From: DASUCS01 sp041166385
Lineage (GTDB): Bacteria; Actinomycetota; Acidimicrobiia; Acidimicrobiales; JACDCH01
Length of the DNA stretch: 64,000 nucleotides
Direction: 5' to 3'
Assembly (NCBI GenBank): GCA_041166385.1
Contig: JBEEFW010000057.1
Span: 1 to 64,000, forward strand
Positions within the stretch are counted from its first letter, which is position 1, and every line of letters starts with the position of its first letter. Of this stretch, positions 36,707 to 46,712 are shown one piece after another. Below the pieces are notes generated by a model. That model saw only the letters and a program-made list of their open reading frames with translations. It had not been told where the DNA came from and did no database searches. Position numbers and translations under genes: made by a program.

Positions 36707-37596
36707 CGGCGGCGATCACCGGTCGGGCGCGCAGCGAGCGCCGCCTCGGATGGATGCTCTCGGGGCCCGCGGTCGTGGTCATGCTGGCTGTTACCGCGTA
36801 TCCACTTGGACGCGCGGTGTACCTCTCGCTGTACAGCTACCGCCTCACCGATCCCAACGCGCGCGAGTTCGTCGGCTTGCGCAACTACTCGACGGTCCTC
36901 TCGGATTCCCTGTGGTGGACCGACGTGAGCACGACTGTGTTCATCACAGTCGTCACGGTCGCGGTCGAGCTCCTCATCGGCTTCGGGTTCGCGATGGTCA
37001 TGCATCGCATCATCTTCGGTCGTCGCATCGTGCGCACGTCGATCCTGATCCCGTACGGAATCGTCACCGTCGTTTCCGCGTTCGCGTGGCAGTACGCGTT
37101 CGCGCTCGACTCCGGCTTCGTGAACACGTGGTTCCACCTCGGCGACAAGGCCTGGTTCAGCGACCGATGGTCGTCGCTCTTCGTCATCTGTCTTTCCGAG
37201 ATCTGGAAGACCACGCCCTTCATGTCGCTGCTGCTGCTCGCCGGCCTCGCCCAAGTGCCAGAGGATCTGCAGGAGGCCGCGAAGATCGACGGCGCCACGT
37301 GGTGGCAGCGCCTCTACAAGGTGACGTTGCCGAACATGAAGGCGGCGATCATGGTGGCGGTGCTGTTCCGAACGCTGGACGCGTTCCGGATCTTCGACAA
37401 CGTCTTCATCATGACGAGCGGCGCCCAGAAGACCGAGACCGTGTCGTTCCTCGCGTACCGTCAGACCATCAGTCGCACTGCGCTCGGTCTCGGCGGCGCA
37501 GTGTCGGTCCTGCTGTTCCTGTGCGTGGTGGCGATCGCCGCGGTGTTCATCAGAGGGTTCAAGGTGGATCTCGGCTCCGTGCGAGGAGACGACTGA
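36703..37596 (+). CDS. ABC sugar importer permease 1, probable CTG start
   Basis: A membrane permease of about 297 residues with six helices and the EAA loop QEAAKIDGATWWQRLYKVTLP near 200 that docks the ATPase. No ATG, GTG or TTG exists between the preceding stop and codon 17. A CTG at 36703 overlaps the stop codon of the binding-protein gene (CTGA) and has GGAG six nt upstream, so it is the likely start; the ATG at 36751 would remove residues just before the first helix but is possible. Its stop overlaps the ATG of the second permease (TGATG). Confidence 0.85.
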   Translation: MTAAITGRARSERRLGWMLSGPAVVVMLAVTAYPLGRAVYLSLYSYRLTDPNAREFVGLRNYSTVLSDSLWWTDVSTTVFITVVTVAVELLIGFGFAMVMHRIIFGRRIVRTSILIPYGIVTVVSAFAWQYAFALDSGFVNTWFHLGDKAWFSDRWSSLFVICLSEIWKTTPFMSLLLLAGLAQVPEDLQEAAKIDGATWWQRLYKVTLPNMKAAIMVAVLFRTLDAFRIFDNVFIMTSGAQKTETVSFLAYRQTISRTALGLGGAVSVLLFLCVVAIAAVFIRGFKVDLGSVRGDD

Positions 37597-38420
37597 TGAA
37601 GAGCCGCCGTCAAGCCGGCACCGTCATCGGCGCGGTGCTCATCGTGCTGTACGCCTTGGTGCCGGTTGCCTGGATCATGTCGCTTTCCTTCAAGGCGGGC
37701 GACGACATCAACAACAAGCAGTTCCTGCCCACGAAGTGGACGCTCGACAACTACCGCACGGTCTTCAAGACCGACCTGTTCACCGCGGCGTTGCGCAACT
37801 CGATTGGCATCGCCCTGATCGCGACGTTCCTGTCGGTGATGATCGCCACCGTCGCGGCGTACGCCATCGCCCGGCTCGACTTCCCGGGGAAGCGCGTCAT
37901 CCTCTCGGTCGCGCTCGGCATCGCGATGTTCCCCGCGGTCTCACTCGTCGGCCCGCTGTTCGACATGTGGCGGTCGCTCGGTATCTACGACACGTGGATC
38001 GGTTTGATCATCCCCTACATGTCCTTCACCCTGCCGCTCTCGATCTGGACCCTGTCCGCCTTCTTCCGCCAGATCCCGTGGGAGATGGAGCAAGCCGCGC
38101 AGGTCGACGGCGCCACGCCTTGGCAGGCGTTCCGCAAGGTCATCGTGCCGCTCGCTGCGCCTGGCGTCTTCACGGCGGCGATCCTCACCTTCCTGTTCGC
38201 GTGGAACGACTTCGTCTTCGGCATCTCGCTCACGTCCACCGACGCCGCCCGCCCCGTCCCCGCCGCGCTGGCGTTCTTCACGGGCGAGTCGCAGTTCCAG
38301 ACACCGACCGCCGCCATCTCGGCTGCGGCAGTCGTCGTCACCGTGCCCGTCGTGCTGCTCGTGCTGTTGTTCCAGCGCAAGATCGTGGCCGGCCTCACCT
38401 CTGGTGCAGTCAAGGGATAG
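37596..38420 (+). CDS. ABC sugar importer permease 2
   Basis: A 274-residue permease with six helices, partner of permease 1 in the importer channel. The EAA loop is EQAAQVDGATPWQAFRKVIVP at about 175. The first helix begins at about residue 9 (TVIGAVLIVLYALVPVAWIM) and the protein ends soon after the last helix, as in MalG-type permeases. The ATG overlaps the preceding stop by one base (TGATG), so translation is probably coupled. The ATPase gene follows after 12 nt with a GAAAGAGA-type ribosome site. Confidence 0.92.
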   Translation: MKSRRQAGTVIGAVLIVLYALVPVAWIMSLSFKAGDDINNKQFLPTKWTLDNYRTVFKTDLFTAALRNSIGIALIATFLSVMIATVAAYAIARLDFPGKRVILSVALGIAMFPAVSLVGPLFDMWRSLGIYDTWIGLIIPYMSFTLPLSIWTLSAFFRQIPWEMEQAAQVDGATPWQAFRKVIVPLAAPGVFTAAILTFLFAWNDFVFGISLTSTDAARPVPAALAFFTGESQFQTPTAAISAAAVVVTVPVVLLVLLFQRKIVAGLTSGAVKG

Positions 38421-38432
38421 GAAAGAGACCGT

Positions 38433-39614
<1,182 letters not shown>

Positions 39615-39627
39615 AGCGTCTACGTCG

Positions 39628-40845
39628 TCAGCTGATCATCGTGGGTTCGTCGGCGCGGGATCGCTCGGGTAGCGCGTACGCGACGATGACGAGGAGAGTG
39701 AGCACGCTGCCGGTGTACACCCACGCCGCGTGCATGCTGAGCCGTTGCGCGATGGCAGGCGCGCTCGACACCGCAGCCACGGCGGGCAAGAGTCCCAAGC
39801 GGCCAGTCGCCTCCACCAGCACGCACGTGGCCACGACTGCGAAGAAGAGATAATACACCCACACCTGAGGAAACACGGTGATCAACAGGAACGGCGCGAG
39901 CGGCCAGAGCGCCCTGGCCGGAACGCGGGGATAGAGGCGAATCGCGGCGACGACGATGATCGCGCGCAACGCCCACACCACCACGGGCCACCCGCTACCC
40001 GAATATTCCCGCGCGCTCGCTTCGATCGAGCCATTGAACCAACCGATGGCGACCCTGTCGCTCCAACGTGACGTCGTCTGCCAGAAGTCGGCGTACAAGG
40101 ACGTGGGTGCGATGCTCGCAGTCACGCCTGACAGCACCACGATCCCGGCGACACCCCCTGCGACGACGCGGAACCGTCGCTGCGCGAGAGCGACGAGGAG
40201 CAGCGCGGCAGGAAACAGCTTGAGCGCAGCCGCCATCGCGATGCCAACGCCGAGGCCCACTTCGGCCGCGGGATGACGGACACGCTCGACCGCCACTGCC
40301 GCGACCAACAGCACGATGAGGGGGGAGTTGTTGCCCATGTCGAGCGTGACCACGACCAACGGCGTGAGCAGGACTGCAGAAATCGCGATCGCGCGTCGGG
40401 TGGTCGGTCCTCGATCGGCCAGGCGCTGCCAGAGCAAGGCCATCGTGAGGACGAGTGCGATGGCGTCCAACATCCGCACGACGAACGCAGCCCCGCGAAT
40501 CGACAAGTAGCCGAGTGGCACCGCAAGGGGCAATGCGGTGGGAGGCGCGACGAACGGTGCCGACTCACATCTCGGGTCCGCGCCCGGGCACGCCTCTGCG
40601 CGGAAACGCGGAGCGACGTCACCGTTCTTGTCGAGATAGATGTCAGCCGTATTGCCGCTGCGCACGAGGCGCCCGGCGACCACGAACGGTGTCGTGTCCG
40701 TCGCCGAGTACTGATGAAGCGCGATCGGCAACAGCATCCATATCGCCAGCACGATGACGAACACCCGCACCGCGAACCGATCATCCGCCGCCGCGGAGAG
40801 CCGTTGCACGGCCCTCAGAGTGCACCTTTCGGAGCTGTCGTGCAC
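39628..40845 (-). CDS. GT87/DUF2029-type membrane glycosyltransferase
   Basis: A 405-residue polytopic protein with about nine to eleven helices. The first extracellular loop has the aspartate of YSATDTTPFVVAGRLVRSG near 50, the expected catalytic aspartate region of GT-C enzymes, and a later segment reads APPTALPLAVPLGYL, as in GT87 polyprenyl-phosphate-mannose-dependent transferases. It should use a lipid-linked sugar on the outer membrane face to decorate lipoglycans or arabinan-like glycans. Family assignment rests on topology and these short motifs. It is divergent from the HD-GYP gene and convergent with the importer operon. Confidence 0.68.
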   Translation of the reverse strand: MHDSSERCTLRAVQRLSAAADDRFAVRVFVIVLAIWMLLPIALHQYSATDTTPFVVAGRLVRSGNTADIYLDKNGDVAPRFRAEACPGADPRCESAPFVAPPTALPLAVPLGYLSIRGAAFVVRMLDAIALVLTMALLWQRLADRGPTTRRAIAISAVLLTPLVVVTLDMGNNSPLIVLLVAAVAVERVRHPAAEVGLGVGIAMAAALKLFPAALLLVALAQRRFRVVAGGVAGIVVLSGVTASIAPTSLYADFWQTTSRWSDRVAIGWFNGSIEASAREYSGSGWPVVVWALRAIIVVAAIRLYPRVPARALWPLAPFLLITVFPQVWVYYLFFAVVATCVLVEATGRLGLLPAVAAVSSAPAIAQRLSMHAAWVYTGSVLTLLVIVAYALPERSRADEPTMIS

Positions 40846-40923
40846 TCATTCTTCGTGCGTTGAAACCCTGAAGAACCGGTCAACTGGCCTCAAGTCGGAC
40901 AGCACCGCAGACGACACAGGTAG

Positions 40924-42642
40924 GTGGCGGTCGCACTCCGAGAGGTCAAGACGTCGAAGGCCGACGTCGCTTGGCGCCCTCGTCGCGTCGTTTCGCTCTC
41001 CGTCCGCGTGGCCGCCCTCGGCGCCCCTATTGCCGCCGCCTTCCTCACCGCGTTGTTGTTTGCCCGTCTCGTGCCACCTCCTGCCGGCGCGGCCGTGTGG
41101 GTGTGGCGAGCGTTGATGGTGGGCGCGGCCACAGCAGTTTCGATGGCGGCCGAACTCCGCCTCCGCCGCTTCGTGTCACTCTCGACGCTGTTGAAGCTGT
41201 CGCTCGTGTTCCCGGACCACGCGCCGCCGCGGTATTCGATCGCGCTCCGCACCGGCACCGCGCAGCAGCTGCGGAAGCAGTTGGCCGACATCGACGCCCG
41301 AACCGACGGACTTGATCTCGACGAGCAAGCCGCGGCCACCCGTCTGCTCGAGCTCGTCGGCGCATTGAACGCGCACGATCGTCTCACCCGCGGTCACTCC
41401 GAGCGAGTACGCGCGTATGCGCGGATGATCGGGGAGGAACTCGAGCTCAGCGAACGCGATCTCGCGCGGCTGAACTGGTCGGCATTGCTCCACGACATCG
41501 GCAAGCTCGAGGTGTCCGCGGAGACGCTGACGACCCGCAGCGCGCTGAACGACGCGCAGTGGGCAGAGATCAAACGCCATCCGGAGGCAGGCGATCGACT
41601 CGTCGCGCCGCTGCGGGAGTGGCTCGGCGACTGGGCCGACGCAGTACGCGACCATCACGAGCGATGGGAGGGCGGAGGCTACCCCGCAGGCATCGCGGGA
41701 CGCGACATCTCCTTGGCCGGCCGGATCGTGGCCGTGGCCGACGCCTTCGACGTGATGACGTCGGCCCGGTCATACAAGAGACCATGCTCCGCCGCGGCAG
41801 CGCGCGAAGAGCTCGAGCGGTGCGCGGGCACGCAGTTCGATCCCGATGTGGTCCGCGCATTCCTCAACGTGTCGATCGGCCGCCTACGTCTCGTGATCGG
41901 CCCCCTGTCGTGGTTGGCCGAACTGCCCGTGCTCGGTCGGCTCGAGGTCGGCGCGATCGCGGCCAACATCGCGCCGGTCTTGACGGCCGCGGTGCTGACG
42001 GCGGGATCGATCCTCGGCGTCGGGCCGGCCGATGCGACAGGAACCACCGACGCACCGGCCGCGAGGGCGACATCCGCGGGCGTGAGATCCGGTAGTGGCG
42101 GTGGCGGCGGTAGTGCGACCGCGCCGTCCGACCCGGGAGCCGACGGCACCGTCTCGCCACCAGGCCAACCACCAGTCGATCGCGACGGCGATGGCATCGT
42201 CGACCCGGTGGTTCCCGGCGCCGATCCGTCGACGACGACCACCACGGTTGCCGGCCAACCCGGTGTCGTGGGCGGGCCGACGACCATCACACCTCCGGCG
42301 TCGAGCACCACCTCGACCACGCCGCCGTCCACGACGACAGCATCGACAGTTCCGGCGGCGCACACGTTCGTCGCCAACAACGACTCCGCGACAGTCCTCC
42401 TGAACAATTCGGTCGTCATCGACGTCGTGGCGAACGACTTCGACCAACTCAATCACAACATCAGCATCATCTCGGTGTCGACGCCGCAGCGCGGTACGGC
42501 GACGATCATTCCCGGCGGCCAATACGGCCGGATCCGCTACAAGGCCAACGCGCTGCTGGGCACCGACAGCTTCACGTACACGATTCGCTGTGAGAACGGC
42601 GAGGTCGCCACCGCGACGGTGTACATCACGATCATTCTCTGA
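40924..42642 (+). CDS. HD-GYP phosphodiesterase with extracellular cadherin-like domain
   Basis: A 572-residue membrane protein. Two helices (about 20-75) precede a cytoplasmic HD-GYP domain with LLHDIGKLE at about 188, DHHERWEGGGYPAG at about 242 and an upstream HDRLTRGHSERVRAYA; all metal ligands are present, so cyclic-di-GMP hydrolysis is likely. A third helix (about 345-370) leads outside to a Gly/Ser-rich linker, a calcium-loop-like DRDGDGIVDP, a Thr/Pro linker and a final cadherin-like (Big_9/VCBS-type) domain with VVANDFD and GTDSFTYTI. The GTG start has only a weak ribosome site. Confidence 0.88.
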   Translation: MAVALREVKTSKADVAWRPRRVVSLSVRVAALGAPIAAAFLTALLFARLVPPPAGAAVWVWRALMVGAATAVSMAAELRLRRFVSLSTLLKLSLVFPDHAPPRYSIALRTGTAQQLRKQLADIDARTDGLDLDEQAAATRLLELVGALNAHDRLTRGHSERVRAYARMIGEELELSERDLARLNWSALLHDIGKLEVSAETLTTRSALNDAQWAEIKRHPEAGDRLVAPLREWLGDWADAVRDHHERWEGGGYPAGIAGRDISLAGRIVAVADAFDVMTSARSYKRPCSAAAAREELERCAGTQFDPDVVRAFLNVSIGRLRLVIGPLSWLAELPVLGRLEVGAIAANIAPVLTAAVLTAGSILGVGPADATGTTDAPAARATSAGVRSGSGGGGGSATAPSDPGADGTVSPPGQPPVDRDGDGIVDPVVPGADPSTTTTTVAGQPGVVGGPTTITPPASSTTSTTPPSTTTASTVPAAHTFVANNDSATVLLNNSVVIDVVANDFDQLNHNISIISVSTPQRGTATIIPGGQYGRIRYKANALLGTDSFTYTIRCENGEVATATVYITIIL

Positions 42643-42661
42643 GGCGTGCGGGCGGGACCGG

Positions 42662-43624
42662 CTACCAGGCGTAGGCCTCGGGTGCGGTGCCGCCGGGGCC
42701 AGGGAAGATCTTGTCGAGACGAGCGAGCACCTCGTCGTCGAGCTGTATCTCCAGCGATCGCAAGCTCCCTTCGAACTGCTCGAGTGTGCGCGGCCCGATG
42801 ATCGGTGCGGTCACCACGGGATTGGCGAGCAGCCACGCGATCGCGACGTCGGCCGGGCGCTCGCCAAGCTCGGCGCAGAGCTGCTCCCACGCCTCGAGCG
42901 TGTCGCGCAGCCAGTCCGCGGCCATCTTCATGCCGTCGCTCGATCGCCGGCCCTCCGTCGTCTTGCCGACGGAGCCACCGAGCAGCCCACTGCCCAGCGG
43001 ACTCCACGGCAGCACACCGACGCCGTAGGCCTCACACGCGGGGAGGACCTCGAGCTCGACAGTGCGCGTCTTCAAGTTGTAGAGGCTCTGTTCCGACACG
43101 AGGCCGAACGAGTTGTGCCGGCTCGCCGCCTCGTTCGCGGCGGCGATGTGCCAGCCGGCGAAGTTCGAGCTGCCGACGTAGATCACCTTGCCCTGCTGCA
43201 CCAACAGGTCCATCGCCTGCCAGATCTCGTCCCACGGCGTCGCCCGATCGACGTGGTGCATCTGGTACAGGTCGATGTGATCCGTCTGGAGACGGCGGAG
43301 GCTGGCTTCGCACGCGTCACGGATGTGGCGAGCCGACAACTTGGAGTCGTTCGGCCAGTCGCCGGCGACGTTGCCGTACACCTTCGTGGCCAGCACGACC
43401 TTCTCGCGCCGGCCTCCACCCTGCGCGAACCAGCGACCGACGATCTGCTCGGTCTCGCCGCCGCCGTACCCGTTCGCGGTGTCGAAGAAGTTGATGCCCG
43501 CGTCGAGCGCGCGATCCATGATCTCGAAGCTGTCCGCTTCGCTCGTCTCGGGGCCGAAGTTCATCGTGCCGAGGCACAACGGGCTCACGAGCAGGCCGGT
43601 ACGACCAAGATGGCGATAGTCCAT
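42662..43624 (-). CDS. Aldo/keto reductase
   Basis: A 320-residue NADPH-dependent oxidoreductase with an (alpha/beta)8 barrel. It opens MDYRHLGRTGLLVSPLCLGTM and has the catalytic tetrad: Asp and Tyr in FFDTANGYGGGETE (about 50-60), Lys in LATKVYG (about 85) and His in LYQMHHVDRATPW (about 125). The cofactor-binding GPRTLEQFEGSL near 275 is typical of the AKR11-13 groups. It probably detoxifies or reduces small carbonyls. A TAGGGT box lies 7 nt before its ATG; the short-chain dehydrogenase gene is divergent. Confidence 0.9.
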   Translation of the reverse strand: MDYRHLGRTGLLVSPLCLGTMNFGPETSEADSFEIMDRALDAGINFFDTANGYGGGETEQIVGRWFAQGGGRREKVVLATKVYGNVAGDWPNDSKLSARHIRDACEASLRRLQTDHIDLYQMHHVDRATPWDEIWQAMDLLVQQGKVIYVGSSNFAGWHIAAANEAASRHNSFGLVSEQSLYNLKTRTVELEVLPACEAYGVGVLPWSPLGSGLLGGSVGKTTEGRRSSDGMKMAADWLRDTLEAWEQLCAELGERPADVAIAWLLANPVVTAPIIGPRTLEQFEGSLRSLEIQLDDEVLARLDKIFPGPGGTAPEAYAW

Positions 43625-43631
43625 GGCCGCG

Positions 43632-43637
43632 ACCCTA
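43632..43637 (-). promoter_or_regulatory. Candidate leaderless -10 box for aldo/keto reductase
   Basis: On the minus strand TAGGGT is followed after 7 nt by the ATG, with no ribosome site in between, which is the leaderless pattern. Confidence 0.35.
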
Positions 43638-43714
43638 CGGCCGCTGTCGAGGCGGCGACGCCGTTGAACCGGTAGGTTGCCGCCGATTCACATTCCAGTC
43701 GGGAGGGGCTCTCC

Positions 43715-44560
43715 ATGTCCGTCGTACTCATCACCGGCTGTTCGACAGGTATCGGATTGCGCTCCGCGATTGCGTTCGCCCGTGCCGGCGACACGGTCGT
43801 GGCCTCCATGCGCAACACGGCCAAGGCGGACGCCTTGCGCAAGGCGGCCGCCGACGCTGGCGTCGAGGTCGAGGTGGTCGCGCTCGATGTCACCAGTGAT
43901 GCATCCACCGCGTCGGCGGTGGCCGACGTGCTGGACCGACATGGACGCATCGACGTGCTCGTCAACAACGCCGGCGTTGGATTGTCCGGTCCTGTCGAGG
44001 ACTTTCCAGAGGACCAAGCCCGCGCCGCCATGGAGACCAACTTCTGGGGTCCTGTCCGCATGACGCGCCTGGTCCTCCCGGGGATGCGTGCGCAAGGCAG
44101 CGGTGTGATCGTCAACATCAGCTCGATCACCGGACGTCTCCCGGCCTTCCCGTGCTACGCGTTCTATGCGGCCGGCAAGCACGCCATTGGCGCGCTGTCG
44201 GAGTCGTTGGCAGCCGAGGTCGCGCCGTTCGGCATCCGTGTCGTGTGTGTCGAGCCCGGCTACTACGACACCGCGCTGTCCGACACGGTCGACACCCTCA
44301 CGAGTCAGGTCGATCCGTCGTCGCCCTACGCGGACCTCAATCGGTTCATGCTCGACTTCAGCAAGAGCGCGATCGTGAACGGCGGAGATCCCAACGACGT
44401 CGCCGACGCGGTTGTTGCGGCCGTGGCTGATCCTGCCAGTCCTTTGCATGTGCACGTCGGCGCGGACGCGGACGCCTTCCTGACGCTGTGGGGCCAGACG
44501 GGCACGTTCGAGACCTTCGTGCCGGCCGCCAACGCCGTGCTGTTCGGCGAGGGTGGCTGA
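43715..44560 (+). CDS. Short-chain dehydrogenase/reductase
   Basis: A 281-residue classical SDR. The cofactor motif TGCSTGIGLRSA is at about 7-18, the NNAGVGLSGPV motif at about 90, the active-site Ser in NISSITGRLP near 135 and YxxxK as YAAGK near 152. The variant TGxxxGIG with a following arginine suggests NADP preference, which is an inference. Substrate is unknown. A GGGAGGGG ribosome site precedes the ATG by about 7 nt. The gene is divergent from the aldo/keto reductase. Confidence 0.9.
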   Translation: MSVVLITGCSTGIGLRSAIAFARAGDTVVASMRNTAKADALRKAAADAGVEVEVVALDVTSDASTASAVADVLDRHGRIDVLVNNAGVGLSGPVEDFPEDQARAAMETNFWGPVRMTRLVLPGMRAQGSGVIVNISSITGRLPAFPCYAFYAAGKHAIGALSESLAAEVAPFGIRVVCVEPGYYDTALSDTVDTLTSQVDPSSPYADLNRFMLDFSKSAIVNGGDPNDVADAVVAAVADPASPLHVHVGADADAFLTLWGQTGTFETFVPAANAVLFGEGG

Positions 44561-44595
44561 TCACCTTCACACTGTCTGACGTCGGGGCCCGTCGC

Positions 44596-44601
44596 TAGCC
44601 T
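44596..44601 (+). promoter_or_regulatory. Candidate leaderless -10 box for cNMP-binding gene
   Basis: TAGCCT is followed after 6 nt by the ATG at 44608, without a ribosome site. Confidence 0.35.
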
Positions 44602-44607
44602 GCCGAC

Positions 44608-45063
44608 ATGGCGGCGCGGGCTCTCGAACCTGGCGAGACGCTGATCGCGCAAGGCGACGCACTCGACACGCTCTACGAGTTGCGCTCGGGCACGCTCGAG
44701 ATCTTGAGCGGGTCGACATTGGTGAGGGTCGAGGCCGAACCAGGCGCACTGCTGGGTGAGATGTCGTTACTGCTCGATCAACCGGCCTCGGCAACAGTGC
44801 GCGCGCGAACCGAGGCGGTCGTCGTCGAAGTGGCGAATGCGCGCGAGCGACTCGCCAGCGATCCCGATTTCACAATGGCCCTGGCGCGCCTGCTCGCCCG
44901 TCGACTCGACTCGCTCACGGGTTACCTCGCCGACCTGCGCCGGCAGTATTCCGACCACGACGGAGGTCTGGGCATGATCGACGAGGTCCTCGCGTCGCTG
45001 GCGCACGCCACGCCCATCGACATCGAACCGGGCTCGGAGCGCGAGCCCGACGCGCCCTACTGA
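44608..45063 (+). CDS. Stand-alone cyclic nucleotide-binding domain protein
   Basis: A 151-residue protein consisting of one Crp-type cNMP-binding beta roll (about 5-115). The core reads GTLEILSGSTLVRVEAEPGALLGEMSLLLDQPASATVRARTEA split over the roll; GEMSLLLDQPASATVRA is the phosphate-binding cassette with its Glu and Arg. No helix-turn-helix follows, only a helix and an acidic tail, so it cannot bind DNA alone. It may signal through a partner. It overlaps by 7 bp the end of the convergent phosphoesterase gene. Confidence 0.8.
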   Translation: MAARALEPGETLIAQGDALDTLYELRSGTLEILSGSTLVRVEAEPGALLGEMSLLLDQPASATVRARTEAVVVEVANARERLASDPDFTMALARLLARRLDSLTGYLADLRRQYSDHDGGLGMIDEVLASLAHATPIDIEPGSEREPDAPY

Positions 45064-45782
45064 TCGAGCGCGATTTCTGCGGTCTCGCCGCCGCCGTACC
45101 AGGATGCGGTTCGTTGCTCGAGATCGAACACCACGTGGTTGGGGATCTGTCCGATTCCCACCCGGCCGGCGTTGAACGCCCAGGTGCTGTCAACGCGTTC
45201 GACCCACGATCCTCCGGCGATGAAGGGCGCTTCGTGGACGTGACCACTGAGGACCAGATCGGGTTGGAGCTCGCCGATCCAGGAGCGGAGATCCTCGTCG
45301 CCGTAGTCGCGCTTTGTCCCTCGGGCGGTCGTCGATCCCGCAGGGGGTGGGTGATACACCCACATCCACCACGCCGGCCGGTTGCGCGCCTGCTCGCGTA
45401 GCTGCGCTTCGACGTCGTCGCGTGTCGACGGGCCGTCCCACCACGGGCAGATGGTGATGCGCACGCCGTCGCGGTCGAACGTGTCCCAATCGACGAGCGC
45501 GCCCACGCTTCCGCCATCGAGCAGCCACGCCGCGACCTTCTCGCCGTGCGCGTTGCGCGTCGTGAGATCGTGGTTGCCTGAGGAAGCCAACACCGTCGTG
45601 CGGTCAGCCATTCGCTGCAGGTAGTGCAGCATGACGATCGACTGTGCCTCGAGCCCTACCGGCCCGGAGAGGTCGAGGTGATCTCCGGCCAAGATCACGA
45701 CGTCGAACTCGCCCGCCTTGCCGAGCAACCAATCGAGTTGGCGCAAGTTGTAGTGAAGGTCCGACGCCAGCAGCAGTTGCAC
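45057..45782 (-). CDS. Calcineurin-like metallophosphoesterase
   Basis: A 241-residue phosphoesterase, second in the window. The metal-binding motifs are complete: SDLHYN at about residue 8, AGDHLDLSG near 32, SSGNHDLTT near 66, a YHPPPAG histidine near 140 and SGHVHEAPF near 175. The GTG at 45782 sits directly before the first motif; longer in-frame starts extend into the divergent gene and have no family resemblance. The fold is shared with YfcE-like and ICC-like enzymes; the substrate is unknown. No signal peptide is seen. Confidence 0.83.
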   Translation of the reverse strand: MQLLLASDLHYNLRQLDWLLGKAGEFDVVILAGDHLDLSGPVGLEAQSIVMLHYLQRMADRTTVLASSGNHDLTTRNAHGEKVAAWLLDGGSVGALVDWDTFDRDGVRITICPWWDGPSTRDDVEAQLREQARNRPAWWMWVYHPPPAGSTTARGTKRDYGDEDLRSWIGELQPDLVLSGHVHEAPFIAGGSWVERVDSTWAFNAGRVGIGQIPNHVVFDLEQRTASWYGGGETAEIALDQ

Positions 45783-45845
45783 TGCGCGGAGGTCTACTCG
45801 ACGTCGAGGTTGCGTCGTCGTTACTGACGGTCGTCTGTCGCGGCC

Positions 45846-46229
45846 ATGAGTAGCTTGATGCGAATCATGGCCAACGTCGACGGACCGATCTACGACCTCG
45901 CGTTGACTGGCGATTGGGAGTCGGAGCCGACTCGCCCTTACACGACCTCGACACTCGGGAAGACGCTCGCGGACCAGGGTTTCATCCATTGCTCATTCCG
46001 CACGCAGGTCCAACAAATCGCTGACGTGGTGTATCGGGGCCGCACTGACACCGTTCTGTTGGAGCTCGACCCGGCTCGTCTGACGGCATCGATCCGGGTC
46101 GAGAACCTGGATGGCGGGGACGAAGTGTTCCCGCACATCTACGGCCCGATCAATCGGGATGCTGTCGTGAAGTCGACACCACTGCGTGTGGGGGCGGACG
46201 GTCGGTTGGACGTCGCGGTCGCCCTGTAA
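45846..46229 (+). CDS. DUF952-family protein
   Basis: A 127-residue protein with the DUF952 pattern: GFIHCSFRTQVQQIADVVYRG near 45 and EVFPHIYGPINRDAVV near 98. The His in FIHCS and the HIYGPI segment are the conserved features. DUF952 proteins are related in fold to ADP-ribosyl-transferase-like proteins and are of unknown role. ATG codons at residues 1, 5 and 8 are all possible starts; the first has no strong ribosome site. It ends 44 nt from the 3' end of the tmRNA gene, which lies on the opposite strand. Confidence 0.78.
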   Translation: MSSLMRIMANVDGPIYDLALTGDWESEPTRPYTTSTLGKTLADQGFIHCSFRTQVQQIADVVYRGRTDTVLLELDPARLTASIRVENLDGGDEVFPHIYGPINRDAVVKSTPLRVGADGRLDVAVAL

Positions 46230-46256
46230 GCGCTGCTACGGCGAGATGACGTGATG

Positions 46257-46274
46257 GTCAGTCAGTCAGTCAGT
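46257..46274. repeat. GTCA tetranucleotide tract at tmRNA 3' end
   Basis: Four GTCA units followed by GT run up to the base that encodes the tmRNA discriminator. Such a simple repeat is uncommon in this GC-rich sequence. Confidence 0.8.
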
Positions 46275-46652
46275 GGAGCCGGCGGGAATCGAACCCGCGT
46301 CCCGTAAGCAGTCACCGTCCTTGCTACGACCATTCCCGAGATTGCGGCTCGACGGTTACCGCGCTGCCGGGTCAGTTGAGCTTGCGCTCACCGCCGGATC
46401 TTTCTCCGATGTCAACGGTCTTTCCCGTCGTCAGCGGTCTTTCCTGCCGTCATCCACTGCTTCTGTTGCCGGGCTGCAGCGGACAGGCCCCGCGTGCTCT
46501 TGCGAGTCGCGATGACTCTCAACTACCTAAGTGATTAGGCGGCGAGAGCGAAGTCGCTTTTGGCGCTTCTGTTTGTTGCCCCGTTTAAGGAGTCTGAGCA
46601 ACTCCGGTCGCACGAACGGCTCCCGATCTCACGGTCGAAACCGATCGGCCCC
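46274..46652 (-). ncRNA. ssrA: Transfer-messenger RNA
   Basis: Rescues ribosomes stalled on broken mRNA, together with SmpB. On the minus strand the 5' end reads GGGGCCGATCGGTTTCGACC at 46652, pairing over 7 bp with CGGCTCC near 46281. The 3' T arm, GGGTTCGATTCCC, is intact and the discriminator A is at 46274; CCA is not encoded. The tag frame runs from the GCA resume codon (46579) to TAA (46535) and encodes ATNRSAKSDFALAA, ending in the LAA degradation signal recognised by Clp proteases. At 379 nt the length is normal. smpB lies 3.1 kb away on the same strand. Confidence 0.96.
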
Positions 46653-46712
46653 TTGTGTGGGGAACCAGTGTACCGGGCAGGGTCCCGTAGGGCCCGCGCC
46701 GAATCCTGTGGC

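Noticed and set aside
46274..46652. Integrative-element attachment site at the tmRNA 3' end
   Set aside because: tmRNA ends are common integration targets, but there is no integrase gene and no second copy of the 3' end nearby.
46560..46712. Longer start for the secreted CocE/NonD hydrolase
   Set aside because: The extension would run through the tmRNA tag region, and it adds a charged segment before a good signal peptide; GTG 46713 fits better.
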